This document shows, piece after piece, positions 28,517 through 38,259 of a DNA stretch of 64,000 bases. Within the stretch, counting starts at the first letter, position 1; each line of letters opens with the position of its first letter. Under the pieces are notes generated by a model. It did no database searches. It saw nothing but the letters and a program-made list of their open reading frames with translations, and had not been told where the DNA came from. A program made the position numbers and the translations under genes. The stretch comes from G963663495 sp963663495 (lineage in GTDB: Bacteria > Bacteroidota > Rhodothermia > Rhodothermales > Bin80), in NCBI GenBank assembly GCA_963663495.1, contig OY760427.1, forward strand, positions 2,852,001 to 2,916,000, read 5' to 3'.

Positions 28517-29197
28517 ATGACGAAAATCAGCACCCCTGAAGGAGTAAGCGATCAGGCAGCCAACATTGTCGCCCATGTCGTTTCAGAGAAGCCCAACGCA
28601 GTCTTGGGTCTTGCTACCGGCAGCACCCCGACCGGCCTGTACCAAAGACTTGTTGCGCGCAACGTTGACCTATCGCGTGTCACTACGTTTAACCTTGACG
28701 AGTATGTAGGATTGGATCCGAGCCACCCGCAGAGCTACCACTATTTTATGTGGCACCACTTATTTGCGCCAGCCGGCATGCGGTCGGAACAGGTGCATTT
28801 TCCAGGACCCCACTACGAGCAGTGCATTGCCCAAGCCGGCGGGATTGATCTTCAAATCCTTGGTATCGGAACCAACGGCCATATCGCGTTCAACGAACCC
28901 GGCTCACCATTGGACTCCCGCACGCGAACCGTGAGCCTCTCAGCGCAGACTATCCGGGATAATGCACGGTTCTTTAACCACATTGATGAAGTACCGGGCA
29001 GCGCCGTAACAATGGGCATAGCGACGATACTGGATGCTCGCAAGATCTTGCTGCTCGCCACCGGTAAGGGGAAGGCGCCTGCGGTAAACGCTGCTTTGAA
29101 AGGACCAGTCACGCCGCAATTGCCCGCATCCGCTTTGCAGAACCACCCGGATGTATCCGTGCTTCTTGACTACGACGCGGCCGCACTATACACCTAA
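28517..29197 (+). CDS. nagB: Glucosamine-6-phosphate deaminase
   Basis: This 226-residue enzyme converts glucosamine-6-phosphate to fructose-6-phosphate and ammonia. It has the phosphate-binding loop GLATGSTPTGLY (31-42), the catalytic-acid region NLDEYVGL (Asp61) and the signature GIGTNGHIAFNEPG near 115-128, with the ring-opening His. It is shorter than the approximately 260-residue E. coli enzyme but similar to Gram-positive NagB. It lies 3 bases after the Asp-box lipoprotein gene, in an amino-sugar context. Confidence 0.95.
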   Translation: MTKISTPEGVSDQAANIVAHVVSEKPNAVLGLATGSTPTGLYQRLVARNVDLSRVTTFNLDEYVGLDPSHPQSYHYFMWHHLFAPAGMRSEQVHFPGPHYEQCIAQAGGIDLQILGIGTNGHIAFNEPGSPLDSRTRTVSLSAQTIRDNARFFNHIDEVPGSAVTMGIATILDARKILLLATGKGKAPAVNAALKGPVTPQLPASALQNHPDVSVLLDYDAAALYT

Positions 29198-29219
29198 GAA
29201 CATTTTTCCGCGATTCCTC

Positions 29220-30350
29220 GTGATACTAATATTGCATCCCAATACGGACGAGCAGTCACCGGAGTACCGTCTTCTCGAACGGTACCTCACATCCTTGTCA
29301 GATATCTCGCACCAGGTCCGCCGTGTTGAGGGCATGGGCCAGCGGTTGACAGAGATATATTTGCTGGGCGACACTGCCCCCCTGTCAAAGTCCTTTATGG
29401 GCAGCCTGCCATGCGTTAAGCGCGTCATTCGGGTACAGGAAAAGTACCGCATCCTGGGACGCCACGGCGAGGAGGATCTCCCGCACCGGTTCGACTACAA
29501 CGGCATCACTTTTGACCAGAAGAGTCTCAATATCTTCGCTGGACTGTGCGCTGTTGATACGCGGGAGCATGTGGATGCGATGATGAAAGCCATTAATGAA
29601 CACGGACTTTCGTGCACGCGCATGGGTGCGTACAAGCCGCGTACAAGCCCGTACTCATTTCAGGGGCACGGTGCTGCATGCCTGCCGTACGTGTTTGAGC
29701 TCGCCGGCAAGTACGACATACGTATCATAGCCATGGAGATCACGCACGAGGCGCACATTGAGGAGATTTCTGAGGCTCTGGAGGCAACAGGCAATGCCAC
29801 CGGCGTACTCCTGCAGATTGGCACGCGCAATACACAGAATTTTGAACTACTGAAGTCCGCCGGAAGGCAGCGACGGTTTCCGGTGATGCTCAAGCGTGGC
29901 TTCGGAATCACCTTGAATGAATCACTGAATGCTGCCGAATACCTGGCCAGTGAAGGTAACCGCAATGTGATCTTCTGTTTGCGCGGTGTGAAGACTAATC
30001 TGGGCGATCCGCACCGCAATATGGTTGACTTCACCCACGTTCCCGTGGTACACCGACTCACGCGGATGCCTGTCTGTATTGATCCTTCGCATTCTGTGGG
30101 CAGTCGGCGCAGGAGTCCGGACGGGCTTCTGGATTTGCTGCACGCGACGGCTCAAGGCATCGTTGCGGGCGCCAACATGGTTCTCGCCGATTTTCATCCC
30201 GCCCCGTCAAAAGCGCTGGTTGACGGTCCGCAAGCGCTGCTTTTGCGAGAGCTCCCGCTATTCCTTGAAGACGCTGCGATAGCCCGCAAAGCGTACCATG
30301 ATCGGGTAGCCTTGGTAAGACGCTATCACAGTGCAAGTGCTTCTGCCTGA
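29220..30350 (+). CDS. aroF: 3-deoxy-7-phosphoheptulonate synthase (DAHP synthase, type I beta)
   Basis: I place the start at the GTG at 29220 (VILILHPNTD), because longer forms overlap nagB; the product is 376 residues. An N-terminal ferredoxin-like regulatory domain (about 1-80) precedes the TIM barrel with GAYKPRTSPYSFQG, QIGTRNTQNFELL, KRGFG, CIDPSHSVG and DFHPAPSKALVDGPQAL. It joins phosphoenolpyruvate and erythrose-4-phosphate as the first step of aromatic amino-acid synthesis. It follows nagB by 22 bases. Its last 25 bases overlap the convergent pepF end, so any terminator must be shared or lie within the coding sequence. Confidence 0.95.
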   Translation: MILILHPNTDEQSPEYRLLERYLTSLSDISHQVRRVEGMGQRLTEIYLLGDTAPLSKSFMGSLPCVKRVIRVQEKYRILGRHGEEDLPHRFDYNGITFDQKSLNIFAGLCAVDTREHVDAMMKAINEHGLSCTRMGAYKPRTSPYSFQGHGAACLPYVFELAGKYDIRIIAMEITHEAHIEEISEALEATGNATGVLLQIGTRNTQNFELLKSAGRQRRFPVMLKRGFGITLNESLNAAEYLASEGNRNVIFCLRGVKTNLGDPHRNMVDFTHVPVVHRLTRMPVCIDPSHSVGSRRRSPDGLLDLLHATAQGIVAGANMVLADFHPAPSKALVDGPQALLLRELPLFLEDAAIARKAYHDRVALVRRYHSASASA

Positions 30351-32086
30351 GCGATAAGGGATTCGATCGCATGCAAACCCTCTTCCCAAAAACCAAGGTC
30401 CTGCAGATCAATGCCTAGATGGCCTACCAGTACATGGGGCCAGTCCGAACCTCCTGCGCTGAGAAGGGAGATGTATTTGTCGGGGAATTCTGCTGGTGAT
30501 GCTTGGTACTTACTATACAGAGACAACACCAACAGCTCTCCGAATGCGTAGGCATAGACGTAGCCCGGCGTGTGGAGGAAGTGCGGTATGTAGCTCCACC
30601 AGTGTCGGTATTGGCTGCGTAGGGTCACACTGCCCTGATACATCGCTTCCTGGGTCTGCATCCAGTGCTCGGCAAAATCCTCCTGCGCCAGCTCGCCCTT
30701 CTCCCGGCGGTGGCGGTGTATCCGATCCTCGAAACGATTCATGGCCACCTGTCGGAAGACGGTGGCCATGGTGTCATCTACTTTGGCTACTAAGTTTGCG
30801 AGGCGATCTTGAGGATCGGCTTCGTGCTCCATCAGGCGCTGGAATACCAGCATTTCTCCAAATACCGATGCCGTCTCGGCAGTGGTAAGAGGTGTATCTG
30901 CTTGTAGAAGTCCCTGTTGTCGGGAAAGGTATTGATGGACACCATGGCCAAGCTCATGGGCCAGCGTCTGCACATCACGTGACCGCCCTGTATAGTTGAG
31001 CAATATATAGGGGTGCACGGCAGGCACGGTGCTCGCACTGTAGGCGCCGCCCTGCTTTCCAGGCACCACCGCAGCGTCAATCCACCGGCCCAAAAAGAAC
31101 TGCGCAGCAGCGGCTCCGATCCGTTGATCAAATGCTGCATACGCATCCAGAACCATGGCCTTCGCCTCTGCCCATGAATACCTCTTAGTCGACTCTTTAA
31201 TGGGAGCATACCGATCGTAGTCGTACAGTTCGTCCAGACCCAATAGACGTTTTTTCAGCCTGTAGAACCGTGCTACGAGGTCGTACCGGCTCGTTACGGC
31301 CTGTATCAGCGCAGCTACCGTCTCATCGCTGATTTCGTTGGCGATGTTCCGGCTGTGCATCCAATGAGGATGGTTACGAAGCCGGTCCTGCGAGGCCTTG
31401 TGCTGCAGCAGCGTATTAAAGATAAACGTTAGTGTACGACTATGGGTCATTAAACCCTCCGTGAAGGCATTTGCCGCACGCTTGCGAAGCACTCTTTCCC
31501 CGTCATGAAGCTTTGAAAGGATTAGCTGCTGTGGCAGCTGCTGACCGTCCAGCTCAAACCGCATGACCCCAGCCGTCTCGGTGAAGAAGCGTGTCCATGC
31601 ACCAGAACCTGTAATAGATGTTTCGACTAGGATGCGTTCCTCTGGCTCGGATAGCACATGAGGGCACATCAGCCGCTCACGTGCCAGATAATGTTTCCAC
31701 GCTGGCAGCGCCCGCATTAGCTCGTCCGCTTGCGCGCTCTCCATCTGCATCCACTCCAGCTCCACAAACAGCAGATTCTGTCCTATACGACTGCTTGCCT
31801 CACGTACGTGCTGTAGCAGTTTTCCATAGGATGGATCGTCTGTCTTCGTTGACCACTGCAAGTAGGCGAAGGAAGCCACTCGAGCCACACGCTCCTGTAT
31901 ATCTTGAAACACGGTCAGCAGTTCGTCCAACTCCCTGGCATCCAGCATCTGCACCCTATTCTTGTACTCCTCCCGAAACTGCCCTGCAGCATCTTCCGCT
32001 GCCGCCAGGGCCTCACGAGCCTCCTGGCCACTCGTGTAGAGATCTGACAAGTCCCACCGAATCGACTCAGCGCCGGTCACATGCAT
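30326..32086 (-). CDS. pepF: Oligoendopeptidase F (M3 metallopeptidase)
   Basis: This 586-residue cytoplasmic zinc peptidase has the helical M3 fold. The active-site HELGH is at about 375-379 (within TLAHELGHGVHQYL), with the third ligand Glu expected in the following ETASVFGEML. The N-terminal region (WDLSDLYTSGQEA) and length match PepF (about 590-600). It degrades short peptides. It is transcribed convergently with the DAHP synthase gene, and its 3' end overlaps that gene by 25 bases. Confidence 0.95.
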   Translation of the reverse strand: MHVTGAESIRWDLSDLYTSGQEAREALAAAEDAAGQFREEYKNRVQMLDARELDELLTVFQDIQERVARVASFAYLQWSTKTDDPSYGKLLQHVREASSRIGQNLLFVELEWMQMESAQADELMRALPAWKHYLARERLMCPHVLSEPEERILVETSITGSGAWTRFFTETAGVMRFELDGQQLPQQLILSKLHDGERVLRKRAANAFTEGLMTHSRTLTFIFNTLLQHKASQDRLRNHPHWMHSRNIANEISDETVAALIQAVTSRYDLVARFYRLKKRLLGLDELYDYDRYAPIKESTKRYSWAEAKAMVLDAYAAFDQRIGAAAAQFFLGRWIDAAVVPGKQGGAYSASTVPAVHPYILLNYTGRSRDVQTLAHELGHGVHQYLSRQQGLLQADTPLTTAETASVFGEMLVFQRLMEHEADPQDRLANLVAKVDDTMATVFRQVAMNRFEDRIHRHRREKGELAQEDFAEHWMQTQEAMYQGSVTLRSQYRHWWSYIPHFLHTPGYVYAYAFGELLVLSLYSKYQASPAEFPDKYISLLSAGGSDWPHVLVGHLGIDLQDLGFWEEGLHAIESLIAQAEALAL

Positions 32087-32159
32087 AACAGTTTGCTCAT
32101 TCTAAATACGAAGCATAAAACATACGTGTCAGAACATTGTTAATATCGGCTGTAAACCT

Positions 32160-32164
32160 AGGAG
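32160..32164 (+). promoter_or_regulatory. Shine-Dalgarno sequence that fixes the ytxJ start
   Basis: AGGAG lies 5 bases upstream of the ATG at 32170. It is one of the few good ribosome-binding sites in this window and argues against the earlier in-frame ATG at 32137. Confidence 0.7.
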
Positions 32165-32169
32165 TTGAT

Positions 32170-32493
32170 ATGACGTTTAGAACTATCACCAAAGCCGCCG
32201 AGTTAGACCAAGCGGTCAAGTCTTCCTACACCGAGCCAGTCGTAATCTACAAGCACAGCCGGTCGTGCGAACTATGCTGGTGGGCTGAGGCTGGCCTTAA
32301 AGAATCAGAAGGACCAACCATCCATAAGATCGTTGTGCAGGATGCCCGTCCGCTCTCCAATCTTGTAGAATCACGCTTTTCCATTCGGCACGAGTCACCG
32401 CAAGTCATAGTGATTGTTGACGGGGAGCCCGTTTTTGATGCATCTCACAGAGGTGTAACGCCTAGGGCCGTCCGCAAGGCTACTGGTGTCTAG
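32170..32493 (+). CDS. ytxJ: YtxJ-like thioredoxin-fold protein, bacillithiol system
   Basis: This 107-residue protein matches the YtxJ/DUF2847 family: VVIYKHSRSCELC (24-36), then SPQVIVIVDGEPVFDASHRG near the end. YtxJ proteins are thought to remove bacillithiol from mixed disulfides. Family members I recall usually have a single active Cys; here two Cys (33 and 36) form a CxxC, closer to a true thioredoxin or glutaredoxin site. Start choice is backed by a strong AGGAG. The gene diverges from pepF and is followed 16 bases after its stop by a MITE. Confidence 0.85.
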   Translation: MTFRTITKAAELDQAVKSSYTEPVVIYKHSRSCELCWWAEAGLKESEGPTIHKIVVQDARPLSNLVESRFSIRHESPQVIVIVDGEPVFDASHRGVTPRAVRKATGV

Positions 32494-32509
32494 TGAGTGC
32501 GCTTCTTTG

Positions 32510-32638
32510 GGGAGTTATATGGCTGAGTGCCACGCGTTTTCGCAGGAATTACTTTTTGTGCTTCGGTGGTGCAGACAGGATGGCTTTGGCCAGTTTTTCA
32601 TAATCGGTTCCCGCTTTTCACGAACAAACTGCAATTAT
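32510..32638 (+). repeat. MITE copy B, truncated at its right end
   Basis: About 129 bases match the MITEs at 15310 and 45439, starting GGGAGTTATATGGCTGAG. Similarity stops at GCAATTAT, exactly where the IS66-type element begins, so that element or a deletion removed the last 43 bases. This is the only copy with no tnpB unit. Its small frame (32519-32653) stays open into the neighbouring DNA. Confidence 0.75.
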
Positions 32639-32884
32639 GTATCCGTACGGTAAAGTACATGGTAAAGCGGGCTTAGCATTGGTCTGCGTAGTCCGCTTGT
32701 AGAGCTTAGTGCAAGGTGATTATACGCCGGGTTTGGTGTGCCGATATGGGAATTTCGGAGTGGTGTGCAGCTCATCGTCCAGGCGCCTGAATGCAGGCAG
32801 CAATCAGCGCTTTTGGGGACAAAAAACATGGGTTTTGGGGTAGAAGATTCGGAACATTGTGGAGGGCGCACATGCACATAAATT

Positions 32885-33756
32885 ATGCGGCCCAAGGCAT
32901 CTTTCTCCCCCTCTTCTCCTGCCGATGAAGTCCTTTTTCAGAGGCTAAGAAACCAAGAGGCTGAGAACAAGGATCTGCGAAAACAGGTCCGTCGCTTGGA
33001 GAAAAAAGCCGATCGTCTATCCAAGAACAACGCGGATATGGCTGCGACAATTGCCGATATGGCTGCGAAGATTAGCCATCTGGAAGATAGGTTGGAACAA
33101 TCGTATCGCCTACTCTGAGGCAAAAAGAGTGAGCGTTACACACCGGCGGACAATGCGCAGCAAGGCCGGTTGTCTGGAGAGGAACCAGAAGCTGTTGAGC
33201 CCGAGGAGGAGGACGAGTATGTCCTGGTAAAGCGCAAGCGGCGTGGGAAGAACAAGCCGGTGCGTGGGCCGATTCCGGACCATTTGCCCAGAGAGGTGAT
33301 CCGCCTTGAGCCGGAGGGCAGCACCGCGGGTATGAAGTACATCGGCGAGGAAGTAACGGAGTACCTGGAATATGTGCCGGGCTTCACGAGGGTAGTACGG
33401 ATTGTGCGGCCGAAGTACGTTGTCTGCAAGGAGCCTCGCAAGGGGGTGGTCATAGCGCCGTTGCCGAAGCGTGTCATACCGAAGGGGAAGGCGGGTCCGG
33501 GGTTGTTGGCGTATTTGGCGGTAGCCGAATATGTGGATCATATGCCGCTATACCGGCTGCGGAAGAAGTTTCAGCGCCATGGCGTGAAACTATCGGCTGC
33601 TACAATGGGGAATTGGATTGCGAAGGTAGCGACGTATCTGGGTCCGTTAGGAGATGCGTTGCGTAAGGAGGTGCTTCGTAGCGGGTATCTGCAGGTGGAT
33701 GAGACAACGTTCCCGGTGCAAAAGGCCGAAGAAGAAAGGAAAGGAGAAGGAAAGGA
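32885..33756 (+). pseudogene. IS66-family transposase, first part (exon 1, with internal stop)
   Basis: The N-terminal part of an IS66 TnpC-type DDE transposase. A coiled leader (EAENKDLRKQVRRLEKKADRL) is followed by an in-frame TGA at 33116, at a point where relatives read LLFGRKSE (here RLL-stop-GKKSERY). The frame then runs through the zinc-binding and catalytic start regions (YLQVDETTFPV, first Asp). The frame is cut at 33756 by a group II intron. Splicing joins codon GAG across the junction and restores the frame into 35681. The TGA makes an intact protein unlikely without readthrough. The 246 bases before it are a non-coding element leader. Confidence 0.85.
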
Positions 33757-34115
33757 GTGCGCCAGGCTAACTGGCAAGGTATAGCGGGTGAAAGTCCCGT
33801 AATATGAAGCTACAACCAAGTACATATTTCCGCGAGCCGTGCGTGGCTACTCGTGAGGGTAGACGCGAAGCGTCGGTAGCGGTGCGTGTGGCCAGGGACA
33901 TGGAGCATCGAAAGACTTCTTGTTCGGGTTGCCGAGGCTCTTCCTTTGGTCGAAGGCAACATGTCCGTCATCGTTATGGTAAGACGGCGGACAGGCCCGC
34001 GGTGTCTGAGACCCCATGGACGCACGTACATACCTTGTCGGGACCTGGGAGGTCTTCATACTGTCCTGCAGTCGTGCGGGACCGCGAAGGAAAGGTGGAG
34101 ACACCGTAACCGGAG

Positions 34116-35625
34116 ATGCACGGTATGAAGAAGTCAGACGACAGCATAGTAGCGATGAATGCTGCGAACAAAGGGGACGATACCCTGGCGGAGCAGCGGG
34201 AGCGAAGGCTGTCGCCCGAGGGGAAATCGCGAGATCCTACCACGCACCAGGCGCAGAAATGGGCTCGCGTGTCACAGGGGAAGGAGCGGTTACGGGAGTT
34301 CGTGAAGCGAAACCCAGCGGAGCGTCTCACGACGTTACTGCACCATGTCAGCATGGAAGCGCTTAGGACTGCCTTCCACGCGCAGAAGTGTGAAGCGGCA
34401 CCGGGAGTGGATGGTATGACATGGGAGAGGTACGCGGAGGATTTGGAGGACCGTATGACGGACCTTCACCGACGTGTACATACAGGAGCGTACCGGGCGA
34501 CCCCGTCCAAGCGGGTAGAGATACCCAAGCCGGACGGAGGTACACGACCGCTTGGCATGGCTGCACTGGAGGACAAGATCGTCCAGAGGGCTGTGGTGGA
34601 ACGTATACTGACTCCGATTTTCGAGGAGGAGTTTGTGGGTTTCAGCTATGGGTTCCGGCCGAAGCGCAGCGCGCACGACGCGTTGGATGCTTTGGCATAC
34701 GTGATAGAGCGTCGCAAGGTCAACTACATTGTGGACGCCGACATTCGCAAGTTCTTTGACACGGTAAACCAGGAGTGGCTTATCCGCTTCTTGGAGCATC
34801 GTATTGCGGATAAGCGGGTGATTCGGTTGATCATCAAGTGGTTGAAGGCGGGCGTGATGGTAGATGGGATGTGGCGGGATAGTGAGGAGGGTACACCGCA
34901 GGGTGCGGTGATTTCCCCTATACTGGCCAACATTTATCTTCATTACGTGTTGGATCTTTGGACCGATGCATGGCGCAAGTCACAGCGGAGTGCGGGGGAG
35001 GTCTACATCATTCGTTATGCGGATGATTTCGTGGTGTGTTTCCAGTACGAGGGGACAGCGCAACGTTATCTGCGTGCACTGCGGGATCGGCTTGATAAGT
35101 TCGGGTTGAGACTGCATCCGGGGAAGACTCGTCTGATTGAATTCGGGCGACATGCCGAGGAAGATCGCAGGAAGCGTGGTGAGGGTCGACCGGAGACATT
35201 CGACTTTCTGGGATTTACGCATTACTGTCGTAAGAGATCGGAGGGGGCGATTTAGTCTTGGTCGTAAGCCGATAGCCAAGCGTATGGCTCGTTTTCTGAA
35301 GCGCGTGAAGGGGCAGCTGATTCGCCGCATGCACCGCCCGGTGCATGAGACGGGGAAATGGTTGGGGCGGGTGCTCAACGGATGGTTGAATTACTATGCC
35401 GTACCGACGAGTTACCGGTACCTTGCGAGCTGCTACATCCGGCTGTACTGGATATGGATGCGTGTGTTACGACGACGTTCCCAGCGGGATCGTACGACGT
35501 GGGACACGATGGACAAGCTCACTGCGATACACTGGCCGAAGTTGGAGATCCGGCACCCATGGCCTTCCACACGATTCACCGTTAAGCGCGCTGGCGCGAC
35601 CCAAGGGAGGAGCCGGATGCGTTAA
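34116..35625 (+). pseudogene. ltrA: Group II intron reverse transcriptase/maturase, frameshifted
   Basis: The product is an LtrA-like reverse transcriptase with maturase. RT blocks are clear: PGVDGMTWERY, RPLGMAALEDKIVQ, FSYGFRPKRSAHDAL, TPQGAVISPILANIYL and the catalytic YADD near residue 303. The frame breaks in a G-run near 35247 (GGAGGGGGCG). The rest, from RFSLGRKPIAKRM to the GIIM maturase domain (GWLNYYAVPTSYRY), continues in the next frame up to 35625. No HNH endonuclease is present, as in bacterial class C/D introns. One base loss inactivates self-encoded splicing help, so the intron may depend on a maturase elsewhere. Confidence 0.9.
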
Positions 35626-35643
35626 CGCGCACGTCCGGATCTG
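35610..35643 (+). ncRNA. Group II intron domain V
   Basis: A 34-base hairpin starting GAGCCGGATGCG and closing with CGCACGTCCGGATCTG. Its stem and bulge pattern match the catalytic domain V of bacterial group II introns. It directly precedes domain VI and fixes the 3' side of the intron. Confidence 0.85.
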
Positions 35644-35680
35644 TCCGGGGGCCCGGGGCGACTCGGGTCCCTACCGGTAT

Positions 35681-36476
35681 GAAGGAAAGGAGGAAAAACG
35701 AAGGAAAGACGCATCGCGGCTATCTTTGGGTATACCCGGCACCGCGGGCGAAGGTGGTGATGATGGATTACAGCCCGAGCCGTGCGCGCGCTGGACCCTG
35801 GGAATTCTTGCGCGGATATAGAGGGTCGATGCAAACCGACGGGTATGTGGTGTACGATGCGTTTGGTACGCGGGGCAGGATAACGCTGTTTGCATGTATG
35901 GCGCATGCGCGTCGCAAGTTTTATGACTGCAGGAAAAAGGAGCCCAAGAAGGTGCGCCATGTAATGGAGGAAATCCGGCAGTTGTATGCGATAGAGCGTG
36001 GGTTGCGTAAGGAGGGAGCTGGTCCGGCTCGGCGTGTAGAGGTACGACAGGAGGAGGCACGGCCGGTACTGGAGAAGATGAAGCCATGGCTTGAGGAGAG
36101 TCGTGAGCACCGGCCGAGTGCGGGATGGGATGAAGCCGTGGGGTACATGCTCAACAGGTGGGAGAAGCTGGCTTGTTACCTGGAAGACGGCAAGGTTGAG
36201 ATTGATAACAATCTGGTCGAGAACCAGATGCGGGCGATTGCGCTTGGTCGGAAAAACCATCTGTTTGCGGGATCGCATGCGGCAGCGCAGCGGTCCGCAG
36301 TACTGTACGCTCTTTTTGCCACATGCAAGTTGCAATCGACAAACCCGATTGAATGGCTTACCGACGTACTACGCCGTCTTCCGACACATCCTGCCGACCG
36401 CATGGCTGAACTCTTGCCCCATCATTGGAAAGCTAGTCGGGACTTGCAGCAAGCTACCGTCAAGAAAGCGGCATAG
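35681..36476 (+). pseudogene. IS66-family transposase, second part (exon 2)
   Basis: Continues the transposase after the intron. The block QTDGYVVYDAF gives the second catalytic Asp region, FACMAHARRKF follows, and IDNNLVENQMRAIALGRKN gives the catalytic Glu. It closes with the family's C-terminal extension (TNPIEWLTDVLRRLP). The frame is open to a TAG at 36474. Together with exon 1, minus the TGA, it would make an approximately 550-residue IS66 transposase. I could not find matching terminal inverted repeats for the element. Confidence 0.85.
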
Positions 36477-37118
36477 GAGCCCCTAAACAGGCGCGCCCGG
36501 GTCATCCGACTAGATCCGTGTACGGGTCTGCGAATACGCTGTTAGGTACTTAACTCCTGCACACCCAACCGACGCTAGCCTATAAACCTTCGAACCGCGC
36601 TCTAACTTACTCTAATTGAGAGAGTAAATACCCTCGGTTATAATGTACTTCACCGGACGGATACCCCAAAACCGCCGAAAACGCGCCAACGACGCCGTAA
36701 ATAACGCGTACAGTGATCAGTCCTGCCAATAAGACTGCCTACTGCCGGAACATGAGTTCGATCGTGGTACGATGCGTGCGGTATTGGATGGCGCGTTTAG
36801 GTCGTTACACACGCGTGGAAGGTTAGCATACCTGCAGATGGTACGCTTGAATCCGCTACCGCGGTGTCAGCGCGTGCAAAAAGGGCTCATATAGGCTGTT
36901 CAGTAAGGAGAAACGCGCCTGAATCTGCCTGCAACACGGCAACGACACCGTAAATCACGCGGCAGATACTTGCGGGCTTGATAACCGCTGCAAAAGTCCA
37001 TAATTCTTTGATCAGAACTACAATCAGGGGTGTCAGGATGAGCGCAGAATCTGTACATTATAGCCGCTCCAGCCGGCACCGACCGGATTTTCAGCCAACA
37101 AGGAATGGTACGCCGCCG
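36477..37118. other. Gene-free stretch between IS66 and an intron fragment
   Basis: No gene is supported. It should contain the IS66 right end, but I could not locate it. A weak direct repeat (AACGACGCCGTAAATAACGC near 36688 and AACGACACCGTAAATCACGC near 36939) is the only structure seen. Confidence 0.45.
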
Positions 37119-37780
37119 ATACCGTCCACTCCCGGTGCCGCTTCACACTTCTGCGCGTGGAAGGCGGTCCTAAGCGCTTCCATGCTGACATGGTGCAGTA
37201 ACGTCGTGAGACGCTCCTCTGGGTTTCGCTTCATGAACTCCCGTAACCGCTCCTTCCCCTGTGACACGCGAGCCCATTTCTGCGCCTGGTGCGTGGTAGG
37301 ATCTCGCGATTTCCCCTCGGGCGACAGCCTTCGCTCCCGCTGCTCCGCCAGGGTATCGTCCCCTTTGTTCGCAGCATTCATCGCTACTATGCTGTCGTCT
37401 GACTTCTTCATACCGTGCATCTCCGGTTACGGCGTTTCCACCTTTCCTTCGCGGTCCCGCACGACTGCAGGACAGTACGAAGACCTCCCAGGTCCCGGCA
37501 GGATATGTACGTGCGTCCATGGGGTCTCGGACACCGCGGGCCTGTCCGCCGTCTCACCATAACGATGACGGACATGTTGCCTTCGACCTATGTGAGAGCC
37601 TCTGCAACCCGAATTACAGAACTTTCGGTGCTCAATAACCCTGGCCATACGCACCGCTACCGACACTTCACGTCCACCCTCACGAGTGACCGCGCACGGC
37701 TCGCGGAAATATGTGCATGGTTCTTGCTTCATATTACGGGACTTTCACCCGATATATCCTTGCCAGTTAGCCTGGCGTAC
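37119..37780 (-). mobile_element. Truncated group II intron copy (5' part only), inverted
   Basis: Reading on the minus strand from 37780, it starts GTACGCCAGGCTAACTGG and follows the intact intron's 5' region and maturase N-terminus. It stops matching at 37119, inside the codons for PGVDG (maturase start at 37420, about 100 residues left). The 3' two-thirds, including domain V, are missing. Its 5' exon side differs from the intact copy, so it was an independent insertion, later cut by deletion or abortive retrohoming. Confidence 0.88.
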
Positions 37781-38259
37781 CACATACTTTCTCACCTTCG
37801 ACTCATCACGCCACTGACGGTGCGTACGCACCCGGTTGAAGGCCTTCTTCAAGGTACGACTACACCGTCCACATCAAAGACCACCTCAGGGCAGCGCTCC
37901 CCGCCACCAAGCCGCAGCAGGTGCTCCATGGCGAATGTCTCTGCAAAACCGCGTAATTTCTTGAAATTCTTTTTCCCGGCCAACATGTACACGAACCGAG
38001 ACATGGTTGACTGGGATGCCAGGGACTTGTCGTCCTGCAATGCCGCCATGCCCTTTTTGGAAGAGGTGGCCACGCGCATGGCAAGGTCCCTGCGAAGCTT
38101 GTCCACATCTGACTGACGACCCCACCCCTGCACATGTTGCAGCAGGTACTGCCGCACTAAATCCTCAAGACTATGCGTAATCCGAGCCGGGGCCCGATCA
38201 TCCTTAAGCACGGTAGCGAGGCGGCTTGCCAAACTAGAGGCCATCATCAGTGGGCGCAT
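37781..38259 (-). pseudogene. IS1380-family transposase N-terminal fragment
   Basis: The minus-strand frame from 38259 encodes about 137 residues that follow the IS1380 (DDE_Tnp_1) pattern: RITHSLEDLVRQYLLQ, then DDKSLASQSTMSRF and VVFDVDGVVVP with the first catalytic Asp. A stop then appears and another short frame runs up to the group II intron junction at 37780. The C-terminal two-thirds are absent. It is a relic that served as the target of the truncated intron copy. Confidence 0.75.

Larger units (their letters stand above)
33757..35680 (+). mobile_element. Group II intron inserted in the IS66 transposase
   Basis: The intron is 1924 bases. It begins GTGCGCCAGGC, the group II 5' consensus, and ends CTACCGGTAT, with domain V at 35610-35643 and a GC-rich domain VI carrying the bulged A. 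Removing it rejoins the transposase frame without gain or loss of a base. It encodes a reverse transcriptase/maturase in domain IV. Its first 660 or so bases recur inverted at 37119-37780. Confidence 0.9.

Noticed and set aside
33116..33118. In-frame TGA in the IS66 transposase, considered as recoding (selenocysteine or Trp)
   Set aside because: TAG and TGA also interrupt other decayed genes here, and the genes outside the mobile elements use all three stops normally. Simple nonsense decay is more likely; no SECIS-like structure was evident.
36600..36960. Weak direct repeat AACGACGCCGTAAATAACGC / AACGACACCGTAAATCACGC as a CRISPR-like array
   Set aside because: Only two imperfect copies 250 bases apart, with no regular spacing and no cas genes.
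36978..37562. 194-residue plus-strand frame
   Set aside because: It is the reverse complement of the truncated group II intron and its maturase start, so it is a shadow frame.
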